Below are positions 1 through 7,693 of a stretch of 20,351 bases of DNA, piece after piece; the first letter of the stretch is position 1; each line of letters begins with the position of its first letter. Position numbers and translations under genes: made by a program. The DNA is from a candidate division NPL-UPA2 bacterium (GTDB lineage: Bacteria > Bacillota > UBA994): contig QLUB01000017.1 of assembly GCA_018725205.1 (NCBI GenBank), positions 1 to 20,351 of the forward strand, written 5' to 3'. The notes beneath the pieces are model-generated. The model had not been told where the DNA came from. It did no database searches and worked only from the letters and a program-made list of their open reading frames with translations.

Positions 1-32
1 TGCACGACAATATCGGCCAGCGGCGCCGCCAT
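1..32 (-). CDS. Start of an unidentified protein, cut by the window edge
   Basis: Only the first ten codons are inside the window; they read M-A-A-P-L-A-D-I-V-V. The ATG overlaps the TAA of the upstream HTH gene (TAATG), and a strong ribosome site (AGGAGG) lies about 8-10 bases upstream, inside the last codons of that gene. The two are therefore almost certainly translationally coupled and co-transcribed. The product cannot be identified from ten residues. Confidence 0.55.
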   Translation of the reverse strand, partial: MAAPLADIVV

Positions 33-271
33 TAGCGCTCTCCTCCTAAATCGGAACCGCTCACCCGCGTTTCTGCCTGCGCTGCTTTAGTCACGGTAGG
101 CAGGTTTTCGAGCCAGTGGTCGATGGCAGCTTTCCGAAAACGCCAGTGTCGGCCAACCTTCTGGGAGGGGATCTTGCCTTCCCGAACGAGTTTATAAAGC
201 GTCGACTTCGGTATTTTCAGGTAGACGGCCAACTCTGCGATGGTTAGAACATCCCCTAGTCTTTCATCCAT
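32..271 (-). CDS. Excisionase-family helix-turn-helix DNA-binding protein
   Basis: This is a 79-residue protein. Residues 7-54 form a MerR/excisionase-type winged helix: a 'VLTIAELAVYLKIPKSTLYKL' type recognition region followed by the typical G-K-I-P-S-x-K-V-G-R-x-W-R-F wing and an I-D-x-W-L end. It probably binds DNA, but the target is unknown; many stand-alone members of this family are chromosomal regulators and not phage excisionases. The ATG at 271 is preferred over an upstream in-frame start at 328 because GAGAGGTG lies 6 bases before it, and because the promoter seen at 329-357 would start transcription close to or downstream of 328. The stop overlaps the ATG of the next gene, so the pair forms an operon. 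The C-terminal 20 residues are hydrophilic and unassigned. Confidence 0.85.
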   Translation of the reverse strand: MDERLGDVLTIAELAVYLKIPKSTLYKLVREGKIPSQKVGRHWRFRKAAIDHWLENLPTVTKAAQAETRVSGSDLGGER

Positions 272-328
272 CAAGTGCACCTCTCTAATCTCAGAGCAAA
301 AATTCGAACTAGCATGTCTAATACGCAT

Positions 329-357
329 AGTTTATAGTTATTGTCAGTTACTGTCAA
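329..357 (-). promoter_or_regulatory. Sigma-A-type promoter of the HTH gene
   Basis: On the minus strand a perfect TTGACA (357-352) is followed after 17 bases by TAAACT (334-329, four of six matches). Expected transcription start is about 322, leaving a leader of roughly 50 bases before the ATG at 271. A 10-bp tandem repeat fills the spacer. Confidence 0.6.
336..355 (-). repeat. Two tandem 10-bp repeats inside the promoter
   Basis: The minus strand reads GACAGTAACT then GACAATAACT, two 10-bp units with one mismatch, overlapping the -35 box and spacer of the HTH-gene promoter. One helical turn per unit is compatible with a regulator site, possibly for the HTH protein itself, but this is inference. 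Confidence 0.4.
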
Positions 358-406
358 GCGCTTCAGTGTTGCTGCCAGGTCCCCGTCAGTAGGGGTAGCC
401 TATTAG

Positions 407-526
407 GTTGCCGTTCGATATACTAGAACGGCCAGCGTAACCGCCGCCATGCTCATTGGGGGAGGGCTGATTATCGCAGGTGTGTGGCTGACCATCCGGT
501 CACTCTGGCCCGCAGGACTCGGATAA
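407..526 (+). pseudogene. Possible C-terminal remnant of an EamA/DMT-type transporter
   Basis: The 272-574 gap holds an open stretch of 39 codons without a convincing start, ending at TAA 524-526. It reads ..TAAMLIGGGLIIAGVWLTIR.., which resembles the last membrane helix of EamA-family drug/metabolite transporters. No upstream part of such a gene is present. It could be the leftover tail of a deleted gene or a chance hydrophobic reading. Confidence 0.3.
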
Positions 527-574
527 CCCTTAGGCGAATAGACTTAAGAGATAACAGCGAGGCGAGGGGACGGC

Positions 575-1381
575 ATGCGCGTTGTACGTGACATCATCTT
601 GGGGTTAGTAATTGGCATCGCCGGTATAACGCCCGGGCTAAGCGGCGGAGCGCTGGCGGCAGCCATGGGTATTTATGAGCCCATTATCCGTGCGCTTAGC
701 TCGCTCGCGCGCAATTTTCGGCAAAGCGCGTTATTTCTCTTGCCCTTGGCCTGCGGGGGGCTTGTGGGCGTGCTCGCCTTTAGCCGGGTTATGGAATGGC
801 TGATGCTCGTAGCGCCAAGCCAAGTCAAGCTGCTTTTTCTCGGCTTGGTAGCAGGCAGCTTACCTGCCCTCCTCCGTGAGGCCAACAGCACTGGGTTTCG
901 CCTGCGCTACCTGCTGGCTTCCTTACTCGCGCTAGTCATCATGTACCAAGGGGCAGAGCTATTGGCTTGGCCGAAAGTCACGGACGGCAATTTTACCTCT
1001 TTGCACTACGCTTACTTTGGCCTCATCTATGCCATAGGTTCAATTATCCCGGGGATTAGTTCCTCTTTTGTACTTATCCACATCGGAGCCTATGATGATC
1101 TCCTGCGCGCTATTGCCACCGCCTACGCTCCCGTGCTCATCCCCGCCGCGCTTGGCTTTGGGTTGGGCGCACTCCTCTTGGTTCGCGTCGTAGAAAAATT
1201 CTTTTCCCGCTATCACGGGCTGGCCTACTACTCTATTGTAGGCTTTTTGCTCGGCTCTGCCCTGCTTATCTGGCCTGATTTCTCCCTCGGTTGGATGCTC
1301 GTTCTCGACGCGGCTGTCTTCGCAGGGGGCATACTACTCAGCGTACTGTTGCTCAAATTCTGTGCGCGCTTCAACGCCTAA
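575..1381 (+). CDS. DUF368 family membrane protein (probable undecaprenyl-phosphate translocase)
   Basis: A 268-residue protein with about eight hydrophobic segments. It shows the DUF368 internal duplication: I-T-P-G-L-S-G-G-A near residues 18-26 with G-I-Y-E-P-I-I after it, and I-I-P-G-I-S-S-S near 157-164 with G-A-Y-D-D-L-L after it. Members of DUF368 (called PopT in work on other bacteria) help recycle the lipid carrier undecaprenyl phosphate across the cytoplasmic membrane for cell wall synthesis. The length fits the family. The ATG is preceded by GAGGGG at about 5-6 bases. The gene stands alone on the plus strand and converges with proS; I see no clear promoter or terminator. The family call is strong, the substrate is inferred from homologues. 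Confidence 0.85.
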   Translation: MRVVRDIILGLVIGIAGITPGLSGGALAAAMGIYEPIIRALSSLARNFRQSALFLLPLACGGLVGVLAFSRVMEWLMLVAPSQVKLLFLGLVAGSLPALLREANSTGFRLRYLLASLLALVIMYQGAELLAWPKVTDGNFTSLHYAYFGLIYAIGSIIPGISSSFVLIHIGAYDDLLRAIATAYAPVLIPAALGFGLGALLLVRVVEKFFSRYHGLAYYSIVGFLLGSALLIWPDFSLGWMLVLDAAVFAGGILLSVLLLKFCARFNA

Positions 1382-1390
1382 CCCCTAGTC

Positions 1391-1406
1391 GCGGAAAGCG
1401 GACAGC
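1391..1406 (+). repeat. 16-bp intergenic repeat, copy 1
   Basis: The 16-mer GCGGAAAGCGGACAGC lies between the convergent DUF368 and proS genes and recurs exactly, in inverted orientation, at 13618-13633. It may be a fragment of a genome-wide intergenic repeat. Confidence 0.45.
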
Positions 1407-1430
1407 GGGAAGCCTCTCCCTCGCTCACAG

Positions 1431-2885
1431 CTAATACGCCCTTGCCAACCACAACGTAAACGCCGCCGCCTGCCCGCAGGTCACGCAGTGGGACTTCTCT
1501 GCAGGCGGGTCAAAAGGAATATTGCGCGACGTGAATTTCACTTCTTCCTTTACTTTGGCCTCACAAGCCTCATCGCCGCACCACCCGGCGAGCACCCAGC
1601 CCGCAATCTCCCCTGCCGCGTCTTTGGCGGCGATATGCTCTTTAAGCTCGGTGAGAGAGTTAATATGCGTGTGGCTGTGCGACAAACGGAAGGACAACGC
1701 CCGTTGGTACATATTAAGCTGAATCTCATCCAGCAGCATCTTGACGCGCGCCACGATGTTGTCTAGGCTTGCCGTCGTCTTCTCCCCCGTATCCCGCCGC
1801 ACCAAGACACACTGGTTGCTGTCTACATCGCGCGGGCCGAGCTCAAGGCGCAGCGGCACGCCGCGCATTTCCCAATCGTTAAACTTAAACCCGGGAGTTG
1901 CGTCGCTGACGTCGCTTTTCACGCGCACACCGGCCTGCTTTAGCGCGGCAAACACGCCGTCAAACTTCTCCATCACTCGTTCCCGCAGTTTCGGCGGCCC
2001 GATAGGAATCATAACGACTTGTGTGGGTGCGAGCTTGGGTGGCACAGCTACGCCCTTATCGTCACCGTGCACCATCACCAACGCCCCAATCAAACGCGTC
2101 GATACCCCCCATGAGGTGGTGTGCACGAACTTTTGCTGGTTGTCGCGGTCAAGGAATTTAATGTCAAAACCTTGCGCGAAGTTTTGCCCCAAGTAGTGCG
2201 AAGTCCCCGCTTGCAGGGCTTTGCCGTCCTTCATCATGCCTTCTATAGAGTACGTATCTACCGCCCCGGCGAAACGCTCGGACGGTGTTTTTTGTCCCTT
2301 GACCATAGGCACGGCCATTTCCTCGGCGGCAAACTCGGCATAGATGTCGAGCATACGCATGGTTTCTTCGCGTGCCTCGGCTTCGTCGGCATGGGCAGTG
2401 TGGCCTTCCTGCCATAAGAACTCTGATGTGCGCAAAAACGGCAAGGTCCGCTTTTCCCAGCGGAAAACATTGGCCCACTGGTTAAGCAGTACCGGCAAAT
2501 CGCGGTAGCTTTGAATCCATTTGCTGTACATGTGCCCGATAATCGTTTCGGACGTCGGTCGCAAGGCTAGGCGTTCTTCGAGCTTCTCGCCGCCGGCTTC
2601 TGTGACCCACGGCAGCTCGGGATTAAAGCCCTCGATATGCTCTTTTTCCTTTTGCATAAAGCTCTCCGGGATAAGCATGGGGAAGTAGGCGTTCCGGTGT
2701 CCTGTGGCCTTAAAGCGCGCATCGAGCCCCGCTTGGATGCGCTCCCACAGCTCGTACCCTTCGGGGCGAAAGATAATGCAGCCGCGCACCGGCGCGTAAT
2801 CCATAAGCTCCGCCTTCTGGATCGCTTCTAGATACCATGCGGAAAAGTCCTCGCTCTGGGCGGTGAGTTTGCGTTGTTCCGACAT
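1431..2885 (-). CDS. proS: Prolyl-tRNA synthetase, archaeal/eukaryal type
   Basis: A cytoplasmic class II enzyme that charges tRNA-Pro with proline. The 484 residues contain the signature segments in order: R-P-T-S-E-T near 109-114, motif 2 around F-R-W-E to W-Q-E-G-H-T-A-H (141-165), and motif 3 G-V-S-T-R-L-I-G-A-L-V-M-V-H (260-273). The anticodon-binding domain follows, then a C-terminal zinc-type domain with C436, C441, C467, C470, ending in the Tyr typical of this class. It lacks the large editing insertion of the long bacterial ProRS. The ATG at 2885 is chosen over an in-frame GTG at 2894 because AAGGAG sits 8 bases upstream of the ATG but abuts the GTG. A proline T-box lies directly upstream, confirming the amino acid. 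Confidence 0.97.
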   Translation of the reverse strand: MSEQRKLTAQSEDFSAWYLEAIQKAELMDYAPVRGCIIFRPEGYELWERIQAGLDARFKATGHRNAYFPMLIPESFMQKEKEHIEGFNPELPWVTEAGGEKLEERLALRPTSETIIGHMYSKWIQSYRDLPVLLNQWANVFRWEKRTLPFLRTSEFLWQEGHTAHADEAEAREETMRMLDIYAEFAAEEMAVPMVKGQKTPSERFAGAVDTYSIEGMMKDGKALQAGTSHYLGQNFAQGFDIKFLDRDNQQKFVHTTSWGVSTRLIGALVMVHGDDKGVAVPPKLAPTQVVMIPIGPPKLRERVMEKFDGVFAALKQAGVRVKSDVSDATPGFKFNDWEMRGVPLRLELGPRDVDSNQCVLVRRDTGEKTTASLDNIVARVKMLLDEIQLNMYQRALSFRLSHSHTHINSLTELKEHIAAKDAAGEIAGWVLAGWCGDEACEAKVKEEVKFTSRNIPFDPPAEKSHCVTCGQAAAFTLWLARAY

Positions 2886-2917
2886 ACCGGTCACTCCTTA
2901 TTAATATTTCGAGAAAG

Positions 2918-2943
2918 CAAAAACTCGCCCCCTAAGGGACGAG
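2918..2943 (-). terminator. T-box attenuator terminator before proS
   Basis: CTCGTCCC and GGGGCGAG pair as an 8-bp stem (one G-U) around a TTAG loop (2943-2924), followed by TTTTT (2923-2919). The upstream arm competes with the T-box antiterminator. Confidence 0.9.
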
Positions 2944-3128
2944 CTAATCTCGCGGTACCACCCTGTTTGACTGTGCCCACGGCACAACCCACTTAAGACC
3001 CGATAACGGTGGGTCCGGCGCGGCTCATCGCCGCCAGCTCCGGGGTGGGAGCCAGGCACTCTGTTAGCTTGCACCAACCGCTAACTCTCTGCATTACGCG
3101 CTGGTTTGGCCCCTTCATTGCTTTGACC
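2918..3128 (-). ncRNA. Proline T-box riboswitch leader of proS
   Basis: The minus strand carries the antiterminator consensus GGGTGGTACCGCG (about 2951-2964) followed by an intrinsic terminator. Upstream, a Stem I can be drawn with GGGG/CCCC and CCAG/CTGG helices flanking an internal loop whose 3' strand reads CTCCCA. The specifier is therefore CCC (3049-3047), a proline codon followed by A as is usual. AGAGAG and the GGTTGGTG-type apical part are also present. Uncharged tRNA-Pro would stabilise the antiterminator and switch proS on. Confidence 0.92.
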
Positions 3129-3129
3129 C

Positions 3130-3158
3130 ATTCTAGCACCCGGCGCACCAATCGTCAA
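3130..3158 (-). promoter_or_regulatory. Promoter of the proS T-box transcript
   Basis: TTGACG (3158-3153), a 17-base spacer and TAGAAT (3135-3130), with an extended -10 TG. The -35 box contains the stop codon of the upstream ABC ATPase gene (3157-3155). Confidence 0.85.
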
Positions 3159-4174
3159 GGCGTCGAATACACCTGCATGGCGTGATCAGCACAGCTCACG
3201 TATACGGCATCCCCGAGGGTGAAGCTCTCCTTACAGGAAGCCATTAGTTCTCCTCCCGCCGCCAGCGCCACTTTGTAGAAAGTGTACCTCCCCGCAAATA
3301 CCTTGTCCTTAATTTTGCCCAGCGTATTTCCGGTGTGGCGTCCCAGCTGCACATTGTCGTAGCGCACCATACCCACCGCTTGCCTTGTATCCTGCCAAGG
3401 CGTCGCAAAGCTGCCGAGAGCGCAAGTAAATACTCCGTCTGCCACGACGCCGGGGAAAAAATTAGCTTCTCCCAGAAACTCGGCTACCTTCTTGTTCTTA
3501 GGCCTGTCATACAAGTTCTCTGGCGTGTCCACCTGCTCGAGTCTACCGTCAAGTAGCACTGCCACTCGCTCCGCCATGACAAAAGCCTCTTCCTTGTCAT
3601 GCGTGACCAGAACACATGTGAGTTTTAGCACGCGCTGCAATGACACCACGAACTCGCGCATCGACAGTCTGAGATTGACATCAAGGTTCGAAAAGGGCTC
3701 GTCTAGGAGCAGCACCCGCGGCTTAAGCACACAGGCACGCGCCAACGCGATGCGCTGTTTTTCGCCCCCCGAGAGTGCGTGCGGCAAGCTATTTTGGCGG
3801 CCCGGCAGTTGTACTACTTCGAGGATTTCGCCTACCTTGCGGTCAATAGTGGCGCGGGGTTCGTTCCGTGCACGCAGACCAAAAGCGATGTTTTCTTTCA
3901 CGGTCAGGTGAGGAAAAAGACAATGGTCTTGAAACACGATTATCGCCTGCCGGTGGCGTGTAGACACCAGAGTAACGTCGCTGCCGTCAAACTTAATCCG
4001 TCCCGCGCTAGGAGTATCGAGACCGGCAATTAGCTTGAGCAAGGTAGTCTTGCCGCTGCCCGAGGGCCCCAGTAAGGCTAGCAGCTCGCCGTTCTCTATG
4101 TCTAAATCCAGCCTGTCGAGGATCTGCTTATCGTTGAAAGCCTTTGCTACGCCCACCAGAGTAATCCTAGCCAT
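3155..4174 (-). CDS. ynjD: ABC transporter ATP-binding protein (YnjD/PotA-like)
   Basis: The motor ATPase of an importer, 339 residues. Walker A G-P-S-G-S-G-K-T at 36-43, Q-loop Q82, signature L-S-G-G-E-K-Q at 134-140, Walker B L-L-L-D-E-P at 155-160 and H-loop H192 are all intact, so it should hydrolyse ATP. The C-terminal ~90 residues look like the TOBE-type regulatory domain of the spermidine/iron/molybdate-type ATPases; E. coli YnjD is shorter and lacks most of this. AAGGAG lies 7 bases before the ATG. It is the last gene of the nine-gene operon, 15 bases after the second permease, and there is no terminator between it and the proS leader. The substrate cannot be read from this subunit. 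Confidence 0.92.
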   Translation of the reverse strand: MARITLVGVAKAFNDKQILDRLDLDIENGELLALLGPSGSGKTTLLKLIAGLDTPSAGRIKFDGSDVTLVSTRHRQAIIVFQDHCLFPHLTVKENIAFGLRARNEPRATIDRKVGEILEVVQLPGRQNSLPHALSGGEKQRIALARACVLKPRVLLLDEPFSNLDVNLRLSMREFVVSLQRVLKLTCVLVTHDKEEAFVMAERVAVLLDGRLEQVDTPENLYDRPKNKKVAEFLGEANFFPGVVADGVFTCALGSFATPWQDTRQAVGMVRYDNVQLGRHTGNTLGKIKDKVFAGRYTFYKVALAAGGELMASCKESFTLGDAVYVSCADHAMQVYSTP

Positions 4175-4189
4175 AATGCGCTCCTTTTG

Positions 4190-4993
4190 TCACGGGTTCA
4201 AGAAGTATGTTTCACGATAGTAGTGGCGCACTACAGCCCGCAGTAAGACCAACGCCGCTAGAGCAGTAAAGATAAAAACCAGGCTATAAACAGAGGCCAC
4301 ATGTAGTTCGCCTCCCTGCACATGAGGCACTAAGAGAAGCGGGACTGTAAGCAGGCGTCCGCCACCAATGATAAAGGTAGTGATGTATTGCGAAAAAGAG
4401 ATTACAAAGCTCATGGTCGCCGCCGCCACCATCCCGGGCATCACCAACGGCAGGGTAACAGCAGAGAACACCATCAGAGGTCCTGCCCCTAACATTGCCG
4501 CCTGCTCCTCATGCTGCTCCCCCATGATCTCAAACACATACATGAGGATTCTAAAGGCGTACGGCACCGCAAAAACCGTGTGGACAATGACTACGCCTAG
4601 CATCGTTCCCGCTAGGCCGACTCTAATCATAAAGTAATGAAGGCCCATGGTCACAGTAGCGGCCGGCACCATTACCGGCATTAGCGCAAGGAGCTTAAGC
4701 GCCTCCCTGCCGCGAAAGCTGTACAGCCCGGCGGCCTTAGCGGCAGGGAAAACCAACAGAAGCGTTGCCACGGTCGTCAGCAAGGCCAGTTCGAGGCTAG
4801 TCGTTACAGCCTCACCCAAGCGGGGGCTTAACAGCAGCTTAGCAAGGTGGTCCGCAGTAAACAGCGAGGGCACCAAATGCGGGAAGGGCCACTGTGCGCT
4901 AAACGCCAGCACAATCAGGGACAAGAGTGGAGAAACACAGGCCACGGCAGCAGTCCACATTACAAAATGCCCTACAGCGCGTCCCCACTTCAT
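4190..4993 (-). CDS. ABC transporter permease, second subunit (PotC/YnjC C-half-like)
   Basis: A 267-residue integral membrane protein with about six hydrophobic segments and the cytoplasmic EAA-type loop E-Q-A-A-M-L-G-A-G then L-P-L-V-M-P-G around residues 160-188, which docks on the ATPase. Its ATG overlaps the stop of the first permease by four bases (ATGA), so the two are made together. In E. coli the corresponding YnjC is one fused protein with two permease halves; here the halves are separate genes. Confidence 0.88.
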   Translation of the reverse strand: MKWGRAVGHFVMWTAAVACVSPLLSLIVLAFSAQWPFPHLVPSLFTADHLAKLLLSPRLGEAVTTSLELALLTTVATLLLVFPAAKAAGLYSFRGREALKLLALMPVMVPAATVTMGLHYFMIRVGLAGTMLGVVIVHTVFAVPYAFRILMYVFEIMGEQHEEQAAMLGAGPLMVFSAVTLPLVMPGMVAAATMSFVISFSQYITTFIIGGGRLLTVPLLLVPHVQGGELHVASVYSLVFIFTALAALVLLRAVVRHYYRETYFLNP

Positions 4994-5835
4994 GGGCGCT
5001 CTCCATCACTGTGCCGCACATGCGAAACCACACGCAGAGCACTGCTGTAAACTAGGGCCAGCCCGAGCGAGATTGCCGAGATTATGACATTAATGGCCAT
5101 AGAGCGCGCTTGCGCATCAGGGTCAATGTTTATATGAAGTAGATATGCTTCTACAGGCAAAGTCCGCCATAATGGGGTCCCCAGTAAAAACGGCACTTCA
5201 AAAGCACCAAAGGCAAAAGCAAAGGTAATCAGCGCAGTGGCCATTAGCGTAGGCTTAAGTAGCGGCAAGTAAACCCGTGTAGCCACTTGCCAGGGAGTGG
5301 CGCCTAAATTCTCGCCCACATCCCCAAATCTATGGCTGATGCCCCTCAGCGAATCAAAGCAAACCATGGCCACAAACGGAATTTGCTTGTATAGATAGAC
5401 CAGCATAATGCCTATGGCAAAGTGGTCAAAGACCATCAAGGGAAACTGATTAGGGTCGTCGATAAACCCTAACCACCATGTTAATCGAGCCAGCACTCCG
5501 GTCTGTGCAAAGATGTGAAAGACAACCACCGTGACCACCAAGTGGGGCATAATCACCGGCAACTGCAGGATGTGCCGCACCCATTCCCCGCCCACACGCG
5601 CTTTAAGCATGGCAAAGGCTAGGGCCGCCCCTCCTACATTAGAGACAAGCGTGGCAACGGCTGCCACGCTTAAGGTCGCCACTAGCGACACGACAAAGTC
5701 TCGGTTCCAAAGCACCGCTAAGAAGTGCCGCAGTGTTAGCCCACTAATCTCATACCCAAAGCTTAGACCAAAAGTCAGGGTCAGGAAGAGGACTAAAGGC
5801 GCGGCCAAGAGATACGGCTTGCTTGCGGCTTTCAC
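4990..5835 (-). CDS. ABC transporter permease, first subunit (PotB/YnjC N-half-like)
   Basis: A 281-residue membrane protein with about six hydrophobic segments. The EAA-type loop is G-E-N-L-G-A-T-P-W-Q-V-A then L-P-L-L-K-P, in the last third of the protein. The GTG start follows the TAA of the solute-binding gene directly (TAAGTG), so expression depends on coupling; GAAGAAG in the end of the upstream gene may serve as ribosome site. With the next permease and the ATPase it forms a complete importer. Confidence 0.88.
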   Translation of the reverse strand: MKAASKPYLLAAPLVLFLTLTFGLSFGYEISGLTLRHFLAVLWNRDFVVSLVATLSVAAVATLVSNVGGAALAFAMLKARVGGEWVRHILQLPVIMPHLVVTVVVFHIFAQTGVLARLTWWLGFIDDPNQFPLMVFDHFAIGIMLVYLYKQIPFVAMVCFDSLRGISHRFGDVGENLGATPWQVATRVYLPLLKPTLMATALITFAFAFGAFEVPFLLGTPLWRTLPVEAYLLHINIDPDAQARSMAINVIISAISLGLALVYSSALRVVSHVRHSDGERP

Positions 5836-7062
5836 TTATCGCTGCAGAACTTCTTCGCGCCAAAGCTCCTCGATTATGGCCACTTTACGCGCGTGGATTT
5901 CCGGCAAACGTTTTGTCAAGAGCTCGGACATAGGCAACACGCCCTGGCCTATATTCGTTCCGGCAATAGTAGCACGTTCTGTCTCGCTGAGACGTGTCAG
6001 GTCTAACACCGGGAGATCGCCCCAATTGCCCACATCCAGCTTAGCTGCCTGCATGGCCACGCTAATCAGGTGGTGAATTAAGACAAAGGCCGCATCCTTG
6101 TTAGGCGAGTTAAAGGGAATGGCGACGTAGTGCGTGTTGCCGATGTTCCCCTCGTCAAAAACAAACGTCCTTAGGCTTGCGGGAGCCCTGTTTTGCGCTA
6201 TAAGCTGCCCGGCCTTAAGCGGAGTGTAACTCATGCTCCACAATAGCTGCCCCTCAAGAAACATGCGGTCAAGCGCAGCCACATCAGCGGGATAGGTTCT
6301 CCCTTGCTCCCAGAGGTAGGGCTCGAGCTGGTTGAGAAAATCTAGGGCTGGCTGAATCACCGTCTTGATCGCCGCCTTATCGACAGGGGCGTTATTTATG
6401 GCCTCAAAGCCGACTATTTCGTAGATGATGTTGCGAACAAATGCCGAGCCGGTAAAGTCCGGGGGTGCCGGATAAGTGAAGCGCCCTGAGTTAACCCGCG
6501 CTAGTTCCAGTAGCTGTTCCGCGCTTGTCGGGAAGCGGTCTAGCCGCGCACTATCAGCCATGAATATTAGCTGCGCCCGTCCTAAGGGCACCGACATGCC
6601 TTCGATGGCTACGCCAAAGTCGTAGTTTGTATCAGGTGCCGCAGGGTCGATATGGCGCGCAAAATTAGCGATGCGCGTGTTAAACGGCCCATACAGCAGG
6701 CCTTGCGTTTTCGCGGTATAGAAGTTTTCACCGTTAATCCAGATTACGTCCATGTCGCCTCGAGTTTGGTTAGCTTGGCGTTCAGTTGAGAGCTTGCGTA
6801 AGATCTCATCGATGTTCATTGGCACACGCCTCAAAGTAATGCCGAACTCGGAGAGTAGCGACGGAGCCACGACGTTGTCAAACCAGTTGTTAACCGCCGC
6901 ACTGCCACCCCAGCCGTAGAAAGTAACGGTTTTGCCGCGTGCGCTGCGTAGCGCGGCGTCAAACGAGCTTGGCCCCTTCGTAGCTTCGGGCCTAGCCGCA
7001 CAGCCTACAGTAAGCGCGAGTAAGGCAGCAATCATCAGCACTATGGTTATTGTCTTTATCAT
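5836..7062 (-). CDS. ynjB: YnjB-type ABC transporter solute-binding lipoprotein
   Basis: A 408-residue extracytoplasmic binding protein. The N-terminus is a lipoprotein signal: M-I-K, a hydrophobic stretch, then T-V-G-C with the lipidated Cys at 21. The mature part begins with V-T-F-Y-G-W-G-G and continues with F-G-I-T-L-R-R-V-P-M-N-I-D and D-V-I-W-I-N-G-E-N-F, all hallmark stretches of the YnjB family. E. coli YnjB has sometimes been suggested to bind thiamine-like or polyamine-like compounds, but its ligand is not established as far as I know. AGGAGGT lies 8 bases before the ATG. The gene follows the CDP-alcohol transferase by 31 bases and abuts the permease gene. Ligand: unknown. Confidence 0.9.
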   Translation of the reverse strand: MIKTITIVLMIAALLALTVGCAARPEATKGPSSFDAALRSARGKTVTFYGWGGSAAVNNWFDNVVAPSLLSEFGITLRRVPMNIDEILRKLSTERQANQTRGDMDVIWINGENFYTAKTQGLLYGPFNTRIANFARHIDPAAPDTNYDFGVAIEGMSVPLGRAQLIFMADSARLDRFPTSAEQLLELARVNSGRFTYPAPPDFTGSAFVRNIIYEIVGFEAINNAPVDKAAIKTVIQPALDFLNQLEPYLWEQGRTYPADVAALDRMFLEGQLLWSMSYTPLKAGQLIAQNRAPASLRTFVFDEGNIGNTHYVAIPFNSPNKDAAFVLIHHLISVAMQAAKLDVGNWGDLPVLDLTRLSETERATIAGTNIGQGVLPMSELLTKRLPEIHARKVAIIEELWREEVLQR

Positions 7063-7093
7063 GTGTGCGCAAACCTCCTAATCTGATAGCCCG

Positions 7094-7678
7094 TTAACGC
7101 AGCAGCTTAACGGCTTCCGCAAAGCGCTGCCCGGCAGTAAAAAGAATCGCCCCGGCCATTAACAGCAGCATCTCCACGCGCCAAGGATGCAATAACACGA
7201 TGAGACTCAAAGCGATAAAGGCTTCGGTCCTTTCCATCAGCCCAGGTTGATAGTAAAACGACTTGTTGCCCATCTTCTCCGCCAAGGCACCTACTGTCAA
7301 AAACACCGTCATCGACAAGATGATGCTGGCGAAAACAAAAGCCGTAGGCGCCGCTAAAACTGGGGAACTGTACATGACCGCAAGTAGCACCATTATCTCA
7401 ACCACGCGGTCGAAGACGATGTCAAGCAACGTACCCAAAGCGGAGCTGGTTCCGCTGGCGCGGGCCATGGAGCCGTCTAACACATCGAACAGCCCGGATA
7501 CCCACAAGAGACCCACGCCAAGCCAAGGATACCCAAGGGCAACGGCCAAAGCCGCTGCCCCCCCTAGCGCCAGTGCAACCAATGTGGCCCCTATGGGGCT
7601 AAGCCCACATCCAAGCAGCGCTCGCGCTGCCAAGTCTAGGCCGGGCTGAACATATTGCCTCGCTTTGCTGTCTAACAT
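7094..7678 (-). CDS. CDP-alcohol phosphatidyltransferase family protein (YnjF-like)
   Basis: A 194-residue membrane enzyme with the full family motif D65-x-x-D68-G69-x-x-A72-R73-x8-G82-x3-D86-x3-D90. These enzymes transfer the phosphatidyl (or a related) group of a CDP-linked donor to an alcohol acceptor such as glycerol phosphate, serine or inositol, at the membrane. All catalytic Asp residues are present; the acceptor is not predictable from the motif. It begins 15 bases after the rhodanese gene and has only a weak ribosome site, suggesting coupling. In E. coli the relative YnjF likewise neighbours the rhodanese YnjE and the YnjBCD transporter. Confidence 0.9.
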   Translation of the reverse strand: MLDSKARQYVQPGLDLAARALLGCGLSPIGATLVALALGGAAALAVALGYPWLGVGLLWVSGLFDVLDGSMARASGTSSALGTLLDIVFDRVVEIMVLLAVMYSSPVLAAPTAFVFASIILSMTVFLTVGALAEKMGNKSFYYQPGLMERTEAFIALSLIVLLHPWRVEMLLLMAGAILFTAGQRFAEAVKLLR

Positions 7679-7693
7679 GGCTTAGCCAAGCGT

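Noticed and set aside
1..32. RarA/MgsA-type ATPase for the left-edge gene, from the P-L-A-D start
   Set aside because: The next residues I-V-V do not follow the usual pattern, and ten residues are too few.
1488..2417. Several plus-strand open frames opposite proS
   Set aside because: They overlap a clear, fully conserved gene and have no family similarity or good ribosome sites.
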